Shown here: one piece after another, positions 56,701 through 64,000 of the stretch
How positions within the stretch are numbered: the first letter of the stretch is position 1
Layout of the letters: every line of letters begins with the position of its first letter
DNA from: Branchiostoma lanceolatum
Taxonomy: Eukaryota; Chordata; Leptocardii; Amphioxiformes; Branchiostomatidae
DNA length: 64,000 nt
Assembly: GCF_035083965.1 (NCBI RefSeq)
Contig: NC_089738.1
Coordinates: 15,402,734 to 15,466,733, forward strand
Reading direction: 5' to 3'
Notes under the pieces: model-generated
The model's input: only the letters and a program-made list of their open reading frames with translations
Database searches by the model: none
What the model was told of the DNA's origin: nothing
Translations under genes and position numbers: made by a program

Positions 56701-59700
56701 TATTTGCTAGGCTAGGAAGGCGATCAGAGAAGCCGTAACCGAAGATAGAATAGGATAAGCTTAAGATGGATATCAGGCTTACTTTGTGATCCTCTCTCGC
56801 CAGACCTGGATGAGTGTGCGCTGCCCAACAACTGTAGTCAGCGGTGTGAAAACACGAACGGGTCGTACACGTGTGGATGTTTTGCGGGGTTCAGTTCCGA
56901 CCAAGACGGCCAATGTCAACGTAAGTTTAGAATGTATTGATACATTTCCTATCAGATTTAGATGGTGGTTGGTAGCTGATACCGGCCCCCGCCCCGGTAC
57001 AATGAAGACTGGGAAAGTCGGTACCAGACGAATAAGATGTTTAACGATGTACACATGTACAGTGCAGCAGACAGAACCATGCATCATAACCATGTTATCT
57101 TACCGTACACATATTGGAAACTTATTGACCAGAACATTTCATATTCATTTGTAGCGGACAAGAACTGCACAGACGAGAACAACCCTGGGTGTGACCTGGC
57201 CACCAGCTGGTGTACTGTGAACGAGACTGGGCATGCGCAGTGCGTCTGCTTCAATGGTTTTGAGCTGGCTGGGAACGAAACGACGTGTCAAGGTGAGCAT
57301 AGGCACATTGCTCCTCCGTCTCCATTCTTACAGCAGGTCACAAAACTTGTTCCGTTTTATTCTTGTATATGAACGCCTCCATAGTCTGTGACGTCATGGT
57401 TGGGACATCTCGGAAAAGCCGTCAGCTGACCCATCTTGACCAATCGTTGTGACTTGGCCGAACGAAACACAAGTCCCATTGAAATTCATAACGTCACCTA
57501 CCTCAATACGTCACCTACGACACATTGGCTCTCGTCTGGTGCTGAATCCATGACAACGAAGTTCGAAATATCTGTTTTATTTTCTTGCCTCCTTGGTGCA
57601 AAGAAAAGTAACAGCATATTTCTAACTACATGTACAAGAAAAAGTGTTGACATGACATATTTTGTCGTTAACAGATATAGATGAATGCGCGGCCGGAGCA
57701 CATCACTGTGACCAAGAGTGTACGAACACCCCTGGTGCGTACACCTGCCACTGTGTCGACGGATACAGAATGGCTGACAACCCGCTACTGGGCTGCGAAG
57801 GTAAAGCCAACTTGACCGCTGCTCTCTTGGATTGCACATATAAACCGCAAACAACTGTCTTTCATACGTGCTGCATTAGTGTCCTCCATATGTCGCATTG
57901 CTGTCAATTCTTCTGTTTCAGACAATGGTCACTAGAAGTACTTTTTTTCTCGCTAGCAAATGATTCTACTTATTCGTATTGTACCTACAATTTTGTATGA
58001 AATATAACAAATCAAAAGTTAGACAGTATTACAGGTCACAGGTCACAGGTCAAAGGAGCTCGGAAGTCGATACCCACCACCGGCCCGGATCATCGTTGTT
58101 GTTTTCTAGTATTTGTAAATACAACCTGGTGATATTGCATGCGCAACAGCAAGACAAGGAAGAGAAGTGAACTAAATGCTTTTTGTATCCCTAGATGTGG
58201 ACGAGTGCTCAGAGTGGCTCCATGATTGCGAAGGGAATGAAGTTTGCGTGAACGAGCCTGGGGGATATTCCTGCGCCTGCCCACTCGGAACCAACAGGCA
58301 CCAAGGAATCTGCCTACCAGGTACGTCACATGATTTTACATGCAAATCTGTGCATTTCGTCCAGACACCTACAATTTTGCCACTTTTAGAAAACTTAAGA
58401 CAAGCATGTACACGCTTGCGCAACAGAACATGCCGATAACAAAAGCTTTCCCTCTCCCGCAGTTACTTATATATGTAGTACTTTTCATATGATGAAGAAC
58501 GACACAATTTTTCCTCTCCACGTCAACAGACATTGATGACTGTGGGTCCGCCCCATGTGTCCACGGCTCCTGTACGGACGGCCCTACCAACTACACATGC
58601 GCGTGCAGTGCAGGCTGGGAAGGTCACAACTGCGACACCAAAATGTCTGCCGACGACAACTCGGTTGTGATGGAAGTAGACATTGATGTAGCAGAGGTAA
58701 TTGATTGATACGTTTTTGACACTTCATGAGACACAACAAGATTAAAAAGTTAATAATATTGAACACATAAGCTTTAATCTTGTAAAAAAATGAGAAAAAA
58801 AATCAATAACGTTGAACATCTTTGCAGTTCAAATGTTTTGCTATCTTTTGCAGTTCACAACCGAAAGAGCATCACTGCTGAAGGAGACTGTGGCGTCCGG
58901 ACTGACAAACTTCTGTATGAAACATGTGCGGGAGTATCGTGCGTGTGAGGGACCCCTTCCATCTGGGTGGCTCCGTATCCGCAGGTCAGTTATAGCTGAT
59001 GAAACAAGATATTTGATAGAGCTAGAGTCACTGAACGTAAGGAAATTCGCACAGCTCAAAGTTCATTCCTTGATTCATTCAATCAAAGTACCTCTTTCCA
59101 CTAGGTGACGGTATCAACCTATGAGTGCTACTGTCACATTTACAAACCGGTGCCCCGCCAGGTAGTTATTGTTTTTTTTTGCACTTTCGGGCAGGGCACT
59201 GGACACTCACAGCGACTGGCAAGCTATTTTGGGGCTGTAGCAGGCCCCAGGTTGATTAATATTTGCAGTTCAGGTCTGTAGGCTAATCATGAAAGCAGGG
59301 ACAGGCCCCCCCCCCCCCTTCGGGTCTCGGGATGATTGTTCTTATAATCTTACTCATGATATGATTTGCACCTGTTGTCAACCCCATTGCTACAGAGTAA
59401 ACGCAGTGCAGGGTGATAACTAATGATGATTTTTTCTTCGCGCTAGGGAGACGACTGCAGCTGCGTTTGGTCCAACAGACATCCACGTCCAAGTGGTCGT
59501 CCCTCACGTTCCAACCAATGACCACACGGCGGTGAGAACCTACGCCAGCTACCCCGGTCCCGATGAGCTCGTCCTCCACTCTGACGTCCTCCAAGCCGTC
59601 ATCACCCACATCAAGATGGAGATAGAGATGTTGCTAGGCAACAGTCACGTGGTGTCCATCAGCATCTTCCAGGCTGATGACTATGGGACCATGCCACCCA

Positions 59701-60337
59701 TGCAACAGAAGGATCATCGTTCTACCGTCGCCCCCGAAGTGTACGAAGACGACACATTCAGCTTCGAACTGCTCGCTGCCTTGTCAGTGGCTGCCTGTGT
59801 TGTTGTCATCGCTGCGGTGGTCTCCATCATCTGCAAAAAGTAAGCCGATGATGTTGCTATTACATACATACACTGTATAGTTAGAAAATGTAACCTATTA
59901 GGCTCTAACATAAACTTTCGATTAAGGATACGGATTACCCAGTACTAAGCTATCCGAGTGCAAGCGTGAAAAAAAACCAGTAACACATGAACACTCAACC
60001 TGTGTCTGTTCTCCAAATGATTGAAGAAATCACGATGATGGAACGCATGCTTTTGACAACGTCAAAGAAAGTAACTAATGCTGTCGCATATTCTATTGTT
60101 GAGTTATAGGGTGTACAGAATTGAAAATCATATCTGTTAGAGTCTTGAAAAATACACTGATATACTCAATCCCTTAGATACTTTGTGTTCAGTTGAATAC
60201 TCACGGTTCTTTCATCTCTTCACAGGGCCAAGTCAAAGAGAAAGAAGGTTGATCCCAGCATTCCTAACGCGTGGACGGAACCGACAATGTTACAACTGGG
60301 TCCGGTGAAGAAACAGTCAACCAAGATTATCACCTGA
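41607..60337 (+). CDS. Gene B: MUC4-like TSP1-EGF-NIDO-AMOP-VWD-EGF membrane protein
   Basis: With first exon P7 (41607-41788), these exons follow: 42197-42351, 42894-43013, 43399-43518, 43904-44023, 44403-44522, 44935-45054, 45402-45527, 45731-45823, 46067-46159, 46391-46510, 46782-46898, 47062-47181, 47712-47831, 47997-48110, 48362-48483, 48887-49154, 49450-49553, 49695-49788, 49906-50031, 50465-50648, 50835-51045, 51356-51512, 51717-51857, 52169-52419, 52886-53054, 53526-53668, 54029-54152, 54531-54742, 55216-55346, 55774-55976, 56399-56524, 56804-56920, 57155-57292, 57675-57800, 58195-58320, 58530-58696, 58854-58984, 59447-59839, 60226-60337. All phases agree and the product is 1971 aa. 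NIDO-AMOP-VWD plus membrane-proximal EGFs is the core of vertebrate MUC4; the added TSP1 and cbEGF part is not found there. Expected role: apical, glycosylated, calcium-dependent barrier or adhesion protein. Confidence 0.75.
42197..42351 (+). CDS. Gene B exon 2, the shared acceptor exon: end of TSP1 and compact EGF
   Basis: Accepts phase 2 and leaves phase 1. Encodes [18 protein letters not shown], then [21 protein letters not shown]. It is the only such exon between 33744 and the EGF block, so all five upstream first exons would have to use it. It is the paralogue of 10923-11077. Confidence 0.75.
42430..42490 (+). repeat. LINE 3' tail (family T1), copy in gene B intron
   Basis: 'gttgccatacattgtacctgttgcaattgtcgcgcgataaa', the same tail as 12325 and 53245. 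Confidence 0.55.
42894..48110 (+). CDS. Gene B EGF block: cbEGFs and two short EGFs (13 exons)
   Basis: Thirteen phase 1-1 exons. The first seven match gene A exons 3-9 in order. 46067-46159 is a short EGF ([24 protein letters not shown]). 46391, 46782, 47062 and 47712 are further cbEGFs starting D-I-(D/N)-E-C. 47997-48110 is a divergent EGF (NGCLSLPDC) without the calcium-binding acidic residue before the first Cys. The regular 120-nt size and symmetrical phase suggest growth by exon duplication. Confidence 0.8.
44710..44830 (+). repeat. Dispersed repeat R2, copy 2
   Basis: 'ggtgcccgtctctgtttcactagcccttgggccacacaactgtgcaagg ... agcagggctagtcaac'. Related copies at 30883, 53138 (interrupted) and 61655. 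Confidence 0.5.
48362..50031 (+). CDS. Gene B NIDO domain (five exons)
   Basis: Starts with DDDLYPYG, continues through [16 protein letters not shown] (the V-x-x-NG-x-(I/V)-SF hallmark), then [52 protein letters not shown] and [10 protein letters not shown]. This is the NIDO pattern of nidogen, tectorin, mesh and MUC4. Total 714 nt in five exons with changing phases (0, 1, 0, 1, 1), unlike the EGF region, which marks a different origin for this half of the gene. Confidence 0.75.
50465..51512 (+). CDS. Gene B AMOP domain (three exons) with a Trp/Arg-rich insert
   Basis: Typical AMOP residues are present: [45 protein letters not shown] and [10 protein letters not shown]. Between CCYT and the next exon is an unusual stretch [19 protein letters not shown] domains occur beside NIDO and VWD in MUC4, SUSD2, mesh and ISM proteins and act in adhesion. 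The acceptor at 50461-50464 (AAAG) is unusually poor in pyrimidines but is needed for the frame. Confidence 0.75.
51717..54152 (+). CDS. Gene B von Willebrand type D domain (five exons)
   Basis: Exon 51717 starts [28 protein letters not shown], the classical VWD opening. 52169 and 52886 continue with beta-rich sequence and [14 protein letters not shown], matching the VWD GLxGxxxxxxxxDF motif. 53526 and 54029 form the C-terminal extension seen in MUC4 and SUSD2 ([23 protein letters not shown] type). The donor after 53668 is GTCCTT, a weak but GT-containing site. The MUC4 GDPH cleavage motif is SDPH here. Confidence 0.78.
53138..53400 (+). repeat. Dispersed repeat R2, copy 3, split by a LINE tail
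   Basis: The left part 'ggcgcccatttctgtttctcatag' and the right part 'agcagggggctagcccactggtag' of R2 are separated by about 155 bp ending in the T1 LINE tail (53245-53310, with (cattc)n). The LINE fragment was inserted into an older R2 copy. It lies in a gene B intron. Confidence 0.55.
54531..55976 (+). CDS. Gene B linker domain and EGF-like exons after VWD
   Basis: 54531-54742 encodes an all-beta, Ig- or cadherin-like segment ([30 protein letters not shown]) comparable to the E-set-like part of MUC4/mesh. An alternative acceptor at 54460-54462 would extend it in frame by 23 residues. 55216-55346 and 55774-55976 carry [21 protein letters not shown] and [15 protein letters not shown]-like units. 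Confidence 0.65.
54890..55075 (-). repeat. Dispersed repeat R1, copy 3 (reversed)
   Basis: 'caaactgcaagggaatccaa ... ccttcccggcccaaaagctatccagc ... agcatgtccagaa' is the reverse complement of the R1 pattern seen at 868 and 7780. It lies in the intron before exon 55216. Confidence 0.4.
56399..58696 (+). CDS. Gene B membrane-proximal EGF block (six exons)
   Basis: 56399, 56804, 57155, 57675, 58195 and 58530 each encode one EGF, five with a calcium-binding or related start (DIDEC, DLDEC, DIDEC, DVDEC, DIDDC). 57155 ([10 protein letters not shown]) is non-calcium type. The last exon adds an acidic segment ([14 protein letters not shown]) leading into the juxtamembrane region and switches to phase 0. 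Confidence 0.75.
56630..56745. repeat. Small imperfect foldback in a gene B intron
   Basis: 'ggcctctcctttgatcgcttccc' (56650) and 'ggaaggcgatcagagaagcc' (56715) are inverted copies about 45 bp apart. MITE-like. Confidence 0.4.
58854..60337 (+). CDS. Gene B juxtamembrane region, transmembrane helix and cytoplasmic tail
   Basis: 58854-58984 ([18 protein letters not shown]) and 59447-59839 form a mixed alpha/beta juxtamembrane segment that could be SEA-like, though no certain match is seen. The helix [21 protein letters not shown] ends in CKK. The last exon 60226-60337 gives a 36-residue basic tail ending KKQSTKIIT. If the donor after 59839 is not used, translation stops at once with TAA. A longer form of the first exon (to 59036) and a small exon 59105-59161 offer an alternative end. 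Confidence 0.7.
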
Positions 60338-60930
60338 GGAGGCTATGTATTTACTGCTTGTTAAAGATGGAATTGTGGTAGCTCTGATGCTGTTTATATG
60401 AATTTATTTTGATGTGACCAAAGAAAAGATTTACCATGATGATAAAGCTAATTTCTGTGGAATTTGGAATTGCAAGTGCCTGTGTGTTAACTGTGATAGT
60501 GTGTATGAAGAGGGTCTTTAAACTGGATTTCAGCCAAAGAATCAGCCACTTCTTTGGCATCACTTCATGCACGTGAAGTGGTGTGCTGGCGTGCTGTGTT
60601 GTGGATCAAATGTAGCAGATAGTTTGTGGCGCCCCCGTCTCTCCAGGGATGGTTTTAGGGCTGTGATGTATGACATTTTCATAAAATTAATAATGATATT
60701 GTTTGCAGTGTATTAAGCCTTGTTCTGATGCTTTGTGTCATATGCATTTGTATGTATAAAGACAACTGCACAATCTTGCCTATTTTTTTGGAAAATAAGA
60801 ATTTCCAGTGCATGTTTGTTATCTGTAATGATGCGTTGAGAAATATGTATGGTATTCGTTATGTTTTCTAGATGTCAGTTGTGTGTACAACTTTAAAATA
60901 AATATATTTTTCCAAATATACCTATTCTTG
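60338..60930 (+). other. 3' UTR of gene B
   Basis: No ORF. AATAAA at 60897-60902, about 560 bp after the stop codon, is a good polyadenylation signal. Confidence 0.6.
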
Positions 60931-61811
60931 CTATGCACCTCCATAATGGACAAATTTGACACAATAAGTGAAACAATGACATGTTACACAATCATGTAAA
61001 AATGTATTTTGTAATCCATCACACTTTATGTTATACATGTAGACTTACATTGTAAAACACCTTGAAACACATCTTTATCTACATCTATGTACATTGGTCG
61101 TGTTATTTCATATATTAAAAGTTCTAAAAAATCCATCCAGTCTGATTATATTTAACTATTGCACAAATAATATCCCGATTACATAATTCCAAAACACACT
61201 AAAATGGCTAAAAACAAGAAAAACGAAGGCATTAGGTGCTGCTGTCTTAAATAGCCAGTCTGCAGTGGTCTTTAAGCATCCTTAATGATAGAGTGCAGTT
61301 GGTTGTATCATATTTTGAGATAAATCCTCAAACATGTAATCCTTTACATTTGCCTGAAATCCTGTGGTACTAACTTTAGCCACTCCCGAACATAATGTTA
61401 AAAAGCTGGATTATTTCAGGCTAGCTTTGTACGTATATGGCAAGAGGACAATGAAAACAACTTTGACAATTTCATCATACTAGTACCTTATCACCCATCC
61501 CATTGCCTCCCGGGAGATGCTGACCACTATGGGTAACTTGTTTTACTTTATGGCAATCATTATCATCCTCATGGCAACTCGAATGCGACATGTGCATATT
61601 GTTTCCAGTGCGGTCTATAAATAATAAAAAATCCTCCCACACCATTATTGATGTATAGGGCGGTGCCCATCTCCGTTTCATAGCCCTGGGCCACACTGTG
61701 GTGCAATCACTGTAGCAGGGGGCTCGTCCACTGGCAGTGAAGTGTGTTTAACTTCCATACTGTTTTAGAAGTATGTACCATTTTTATAAAGTCTTTGGTA
61801 TGCGCCTCTTG

Positions 61812-61922
61812 TCCAGAGGTGTCCTACCTGGGGCTTGAACCCCAGTCCTTTTGGTCCAAGTAATTTGAATCAGATGTGGTAAGAGACAAAGGCGCAGACC
61901 ACTACACCACAGGGACATACGT
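61812..61922 (-). repeat. tRNA-like (Pol III promoter-bearing) sequence, probably a SINE head
   Basis: On the minus strand it reads 'gtccctgtggtgtagtggtctgcgcc' (A-box-like) and, after an unusually long middle part, 'ctggggttcaagccccag' (T arm with B box ggttcaagccc), then 'gtaggac'. The T stem is perfect, but the acceptor stem pairs only in part and the distance between boxes is too long for a plain tRNA. A decayed tRNA or a SINE head is more likely. Confidence 0.4.
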
Positions 61923-62035
61923 CGTGTTTTTACTCCCCTCCTGCATTACCCATAGTGCCTTGCACATCCCAGCTGGCAATGGGAACCGTGAAAAGGTCTC
62001 TTGAAATAACAAATGGAAGACAAAAAAAGGACATG

Positions 62036-62161
62036 TGCCAAAAATAGTTACTCAAGCAAGTAGATAAAATTGTGAAATTACAGCGGAAGACAGTGGATGC
62101 TGTCTGAAACATTTGACTGTTTCAAAATTCTATCTAGTTGCTTGAGTAACTATTTTTGGCT
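62036..62161. repeat. Inverted-repeat dispersed element
   Basis: 'gccaaaaatagttactcaagcaagtagat' (62036) is mirrored by 'atctagttgcttgagtaactatttttggc' (62132). The inner part 'gtggatgctgtctgaaacatttgactgtttc' matches 3188-3225 in the coiled-coil gene intron. Confidence 0.6.
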
Positions 62162-63236
62162 AAGATCTTACTACTAGTACCTGGATGTCTAACCTTCATC
62201 GACAAAAAAAGTACATGATTTCAGTATATAGGCACTTGTGAGAGAATCAGAAATCATCAATGATGAAGCAGCTCTATCCCATACGAGCAGTAACATCACT
62301 GAATCATGTATTCAATATAACAGAAAATGCTACTGTGCTGGCTGGTGAAAAATATATGTACACAAAACTGAATTTTGTTCTTATTATGGATGGGTAGATT
62401 TATATTTCCTTATCTTGCTGAGGTAAAGGAAAATGCAGAAAGACAGTCTAAAATTGTGAAAGTTCATGGCACATTTCAGTATCTTTCACCCTCATAACCA
62501 ACAATGTAGTCAGTACCAATACTCACTGTCCAGCCTTCATATTTTACATATATATACATTTGATATGATACATTGATCCCATGATTTATTACTAGATACA
62601 ATATGTTTGATGTTTGTTATCTATTAACAGCTTTCAGACTGTTTGTTGCACAACTCTATCGTACCGGAAGAATTTTTGTTATTCATGAGGTAGAAAGTCA
62701 AACATCAATAAAATGATGCAGATTCAAAACCAAAATTGCCAAAGTCATAGTATTCAAATACCAATTCTAACTAAAAGAAAGTGAAAGGCAAACACTTCTG
62801 CATACAAGTTTGGTGTTACAAGTCCACTGACTGCGCAAAAACAAGAGATTGTACAATGTTTGAGGTTTTGCAGTGTAAATGGCTATGTATGCATAGAATA
62901 AAATCTAAAACATTCAGAAAATATCTAAGATGGAAAACAGGAGTAAATTCAATATACAATTTGTAGTACCTCCCATTTGAAATGCTTCCGTGGTAAAATT
63001 TGTAGAGACCATTGACACAGGTTTCATATCAAGTACATATCAATTGGCAGTATGGCTATTGTAGAACAGTGTAAATGCCTTGCAAAAGTGGTGTGTAATG
63101 CTGGATTGGTGCAGCTTTGATGCTGCATTGATGCTGGATTGGTACTGCATTGATGCTACAAAACTTTGAGCATTAGGGCAGCATTACAGACCACATTTGC
63201 AAGGAAAGGTACACTTTCTAGGGATTGCACTGTCAG

Positions 63237-63876
63237 CTATACAGTAGTCTCTCTTTCAACATACAGTCCATTCTGTGCTTCCACATTGAAGTAGCCATTC
63301 TCTTTAAGATATTTCTCCGTATCTTCAAATCCCCTTGTATAGTACTCCTCCATGACTTCTTGTTTAGGTGGCTTGAGTGCATGAATGCCACGCCGTGTGT
63401 TGGCGGGGTTCACCCTTAAGGACTGGTTTGCGATGTTTAAGTGCCAGTTGCGTCCAGGGTTGTCCTGTGGAGAGATATCGTGGTTGCCTGAAAAAGGGGA
63501 CACGGTGATGGTCGGGCCTCCAAACTGTGGTCTTGGGAGATTGTCGGTCCAGCCTCCATCTAGCCATTTCTAAATAAGGAATGGGGTATGTGGTGAGTGA
63601 GAGTATCTCCAAATTTTCTGACAAAAATGCCCCTACACTTAAAAAACAAACTGCTAGGGGACACAAACTTACACCACTTCTTTCCAACCCCAAAAGCAAT
63701 CCACTGCCCAAAAATGAAGACCACAGCATTTCCAGAACAGAAGATATAAAAAGCTATTAAGAGGCCCACAAGTCATACTCATCTTTGTAATCACAATTGT
63801 ACATTCTCACCTCTCCTCTGAAAACAGGATAATCTCTTCCACAGTAGTAGGGAATAAAACAGCTTCCTAGCAGGAT
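63237..63876 (-). CDS. Patatin-like phospholipase (PNPLA2/3/5-like), last two exons
   Basis: Exons 63876-63811 and 63569-63237 (TAG) join in phase 0. The first encodes ILLGSCFIPYYCGRDYPVFRG, close to the SCFIPxYxGxxPPxFRG region of PNPLA2-type lipases. The second starts KWLDGGWTDNLP, which contains the DGG motif with the catalytic Asp of the Ser-Asp dyad, followed by TITVSPFSGNHDISPQD, again typical of the family. The Ser (GxSxG) and oxyanion parts must lie beyond the window end. The last residues (ENGYFNVEAQNGLYVERETTV) end soon after the patatin domain. That is far shorter than human PNPLA2, unless further exons are spliced before the TAG. Family function: triacylglycerol or phospholipid hydrolysis at lipid droplets. 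Confidence 0.8.
63600..63765 (-). repeat. Dispersed repeat R1, copy 4 (reversed), in lipase intron
   Basis: On the minus strand: 'tttttatatcttctgttctggaaatgctgtggtcttcatttttgggcagtggattgcttttggggttgg', matching 890-1000 in order. Confidence 0.5.
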
Positions 63877-64000
63877 CTGCAACAACACAAACCTTTGTTT
63901 AGAAAAAACATGTCAGAGTCTAAGAACCTAAGACCTTCTTATGCTAGTACCTAGTATTACAATTTCTCGAATGAAATTGGTTTTTGCTTTAAAGCCAGTG

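Larger units (their letters stand above)
60931..63236. other. Intergenic region between gene B and the lipase gene, with repeats
   Basis: No exon seen. Holds R2 copy 4 (61655-61790), a tRNA-like sequence on the minus strand (61812-61922) and an inverted repeat (62036-62161). 62970-63236 is probably the 3' UTR side of the lipase gene. Confidence 0.5.

Overview
The window is eukaryotic genomic DNA. Short coding exons are flanked by GT/AG splice sites, separated by AT-rich introns and littered with retroelement fragments, foldback elements and a Helitron-class transposon. The gene content (TSP1/EGF/HYR/sushi/mucin receptors, a NIDO-AMOP-VWD mucin, a PNPLA lipase, a coiled-coil protein) and the repeat types point to an invertebrate deuterostome. 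A lancelet (Branchiostoma) is the best guess; this is inference, since no species-specific marker was checked.

Layout. 1-4091 (+): 3' end of a coiled-coil gene with a Ser/Pro-rich tail. 4821-6466 (-): a complete three-exon gene for a small secreted Cys-rich EF-hand protein. 6467-8930: intergenic repeats. 8934-9085: a broken first exon. 10110-30557 (+): gene A, 15 exons that join in perfect phase into 1269 aa: signal peptide, TSP1, EGF, calcium-binding EGFs, two HYR-like domains, a sushi-like module, a Ser/Thr mucin stalk, one transmembrane helix and a short basic tail. Its second intron (12 kb) holds a decayed Helentron (OTU fragment, Rep, helicase, endonuclease; 14058-20865, -) with a 155-bp minisatellite and a foldback element.

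33205-41788 (+): five separate first exons, each with signal peptide and first half of a TSP1 domain, all ending in phase 2, several with a recognisable conserved upstream block. Only one matching second exon follows, at 42197. 42197-60337 (+): gene B, a large MUC4-like type I membrane protein (1971 aa with the nearest first exon): TSP1, EGF, cbEGFs, NIDO, AMOP, VWD, further EGFs, a juxtamembrane region, TM and tail. A CR1-like non-LTR retrotransposon (36034-39307) sits exactly at the splice donor of one of the first exons. 63237-64000 (-): last two exons of a patatin-like phospholipase.

The central observation is that genes A and B share a duplicated 5' half (first-exon type, exon 2 and seven EGF exons, matched one to one) but have unrelated 3' halves, and that gene B is preceded by an array of interchangeable first exons. 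This layout resembles clustered alternative-promoter loci such as UGT1A or protocadherins, though simple decay of tandem gene copies could leave a similar trace.
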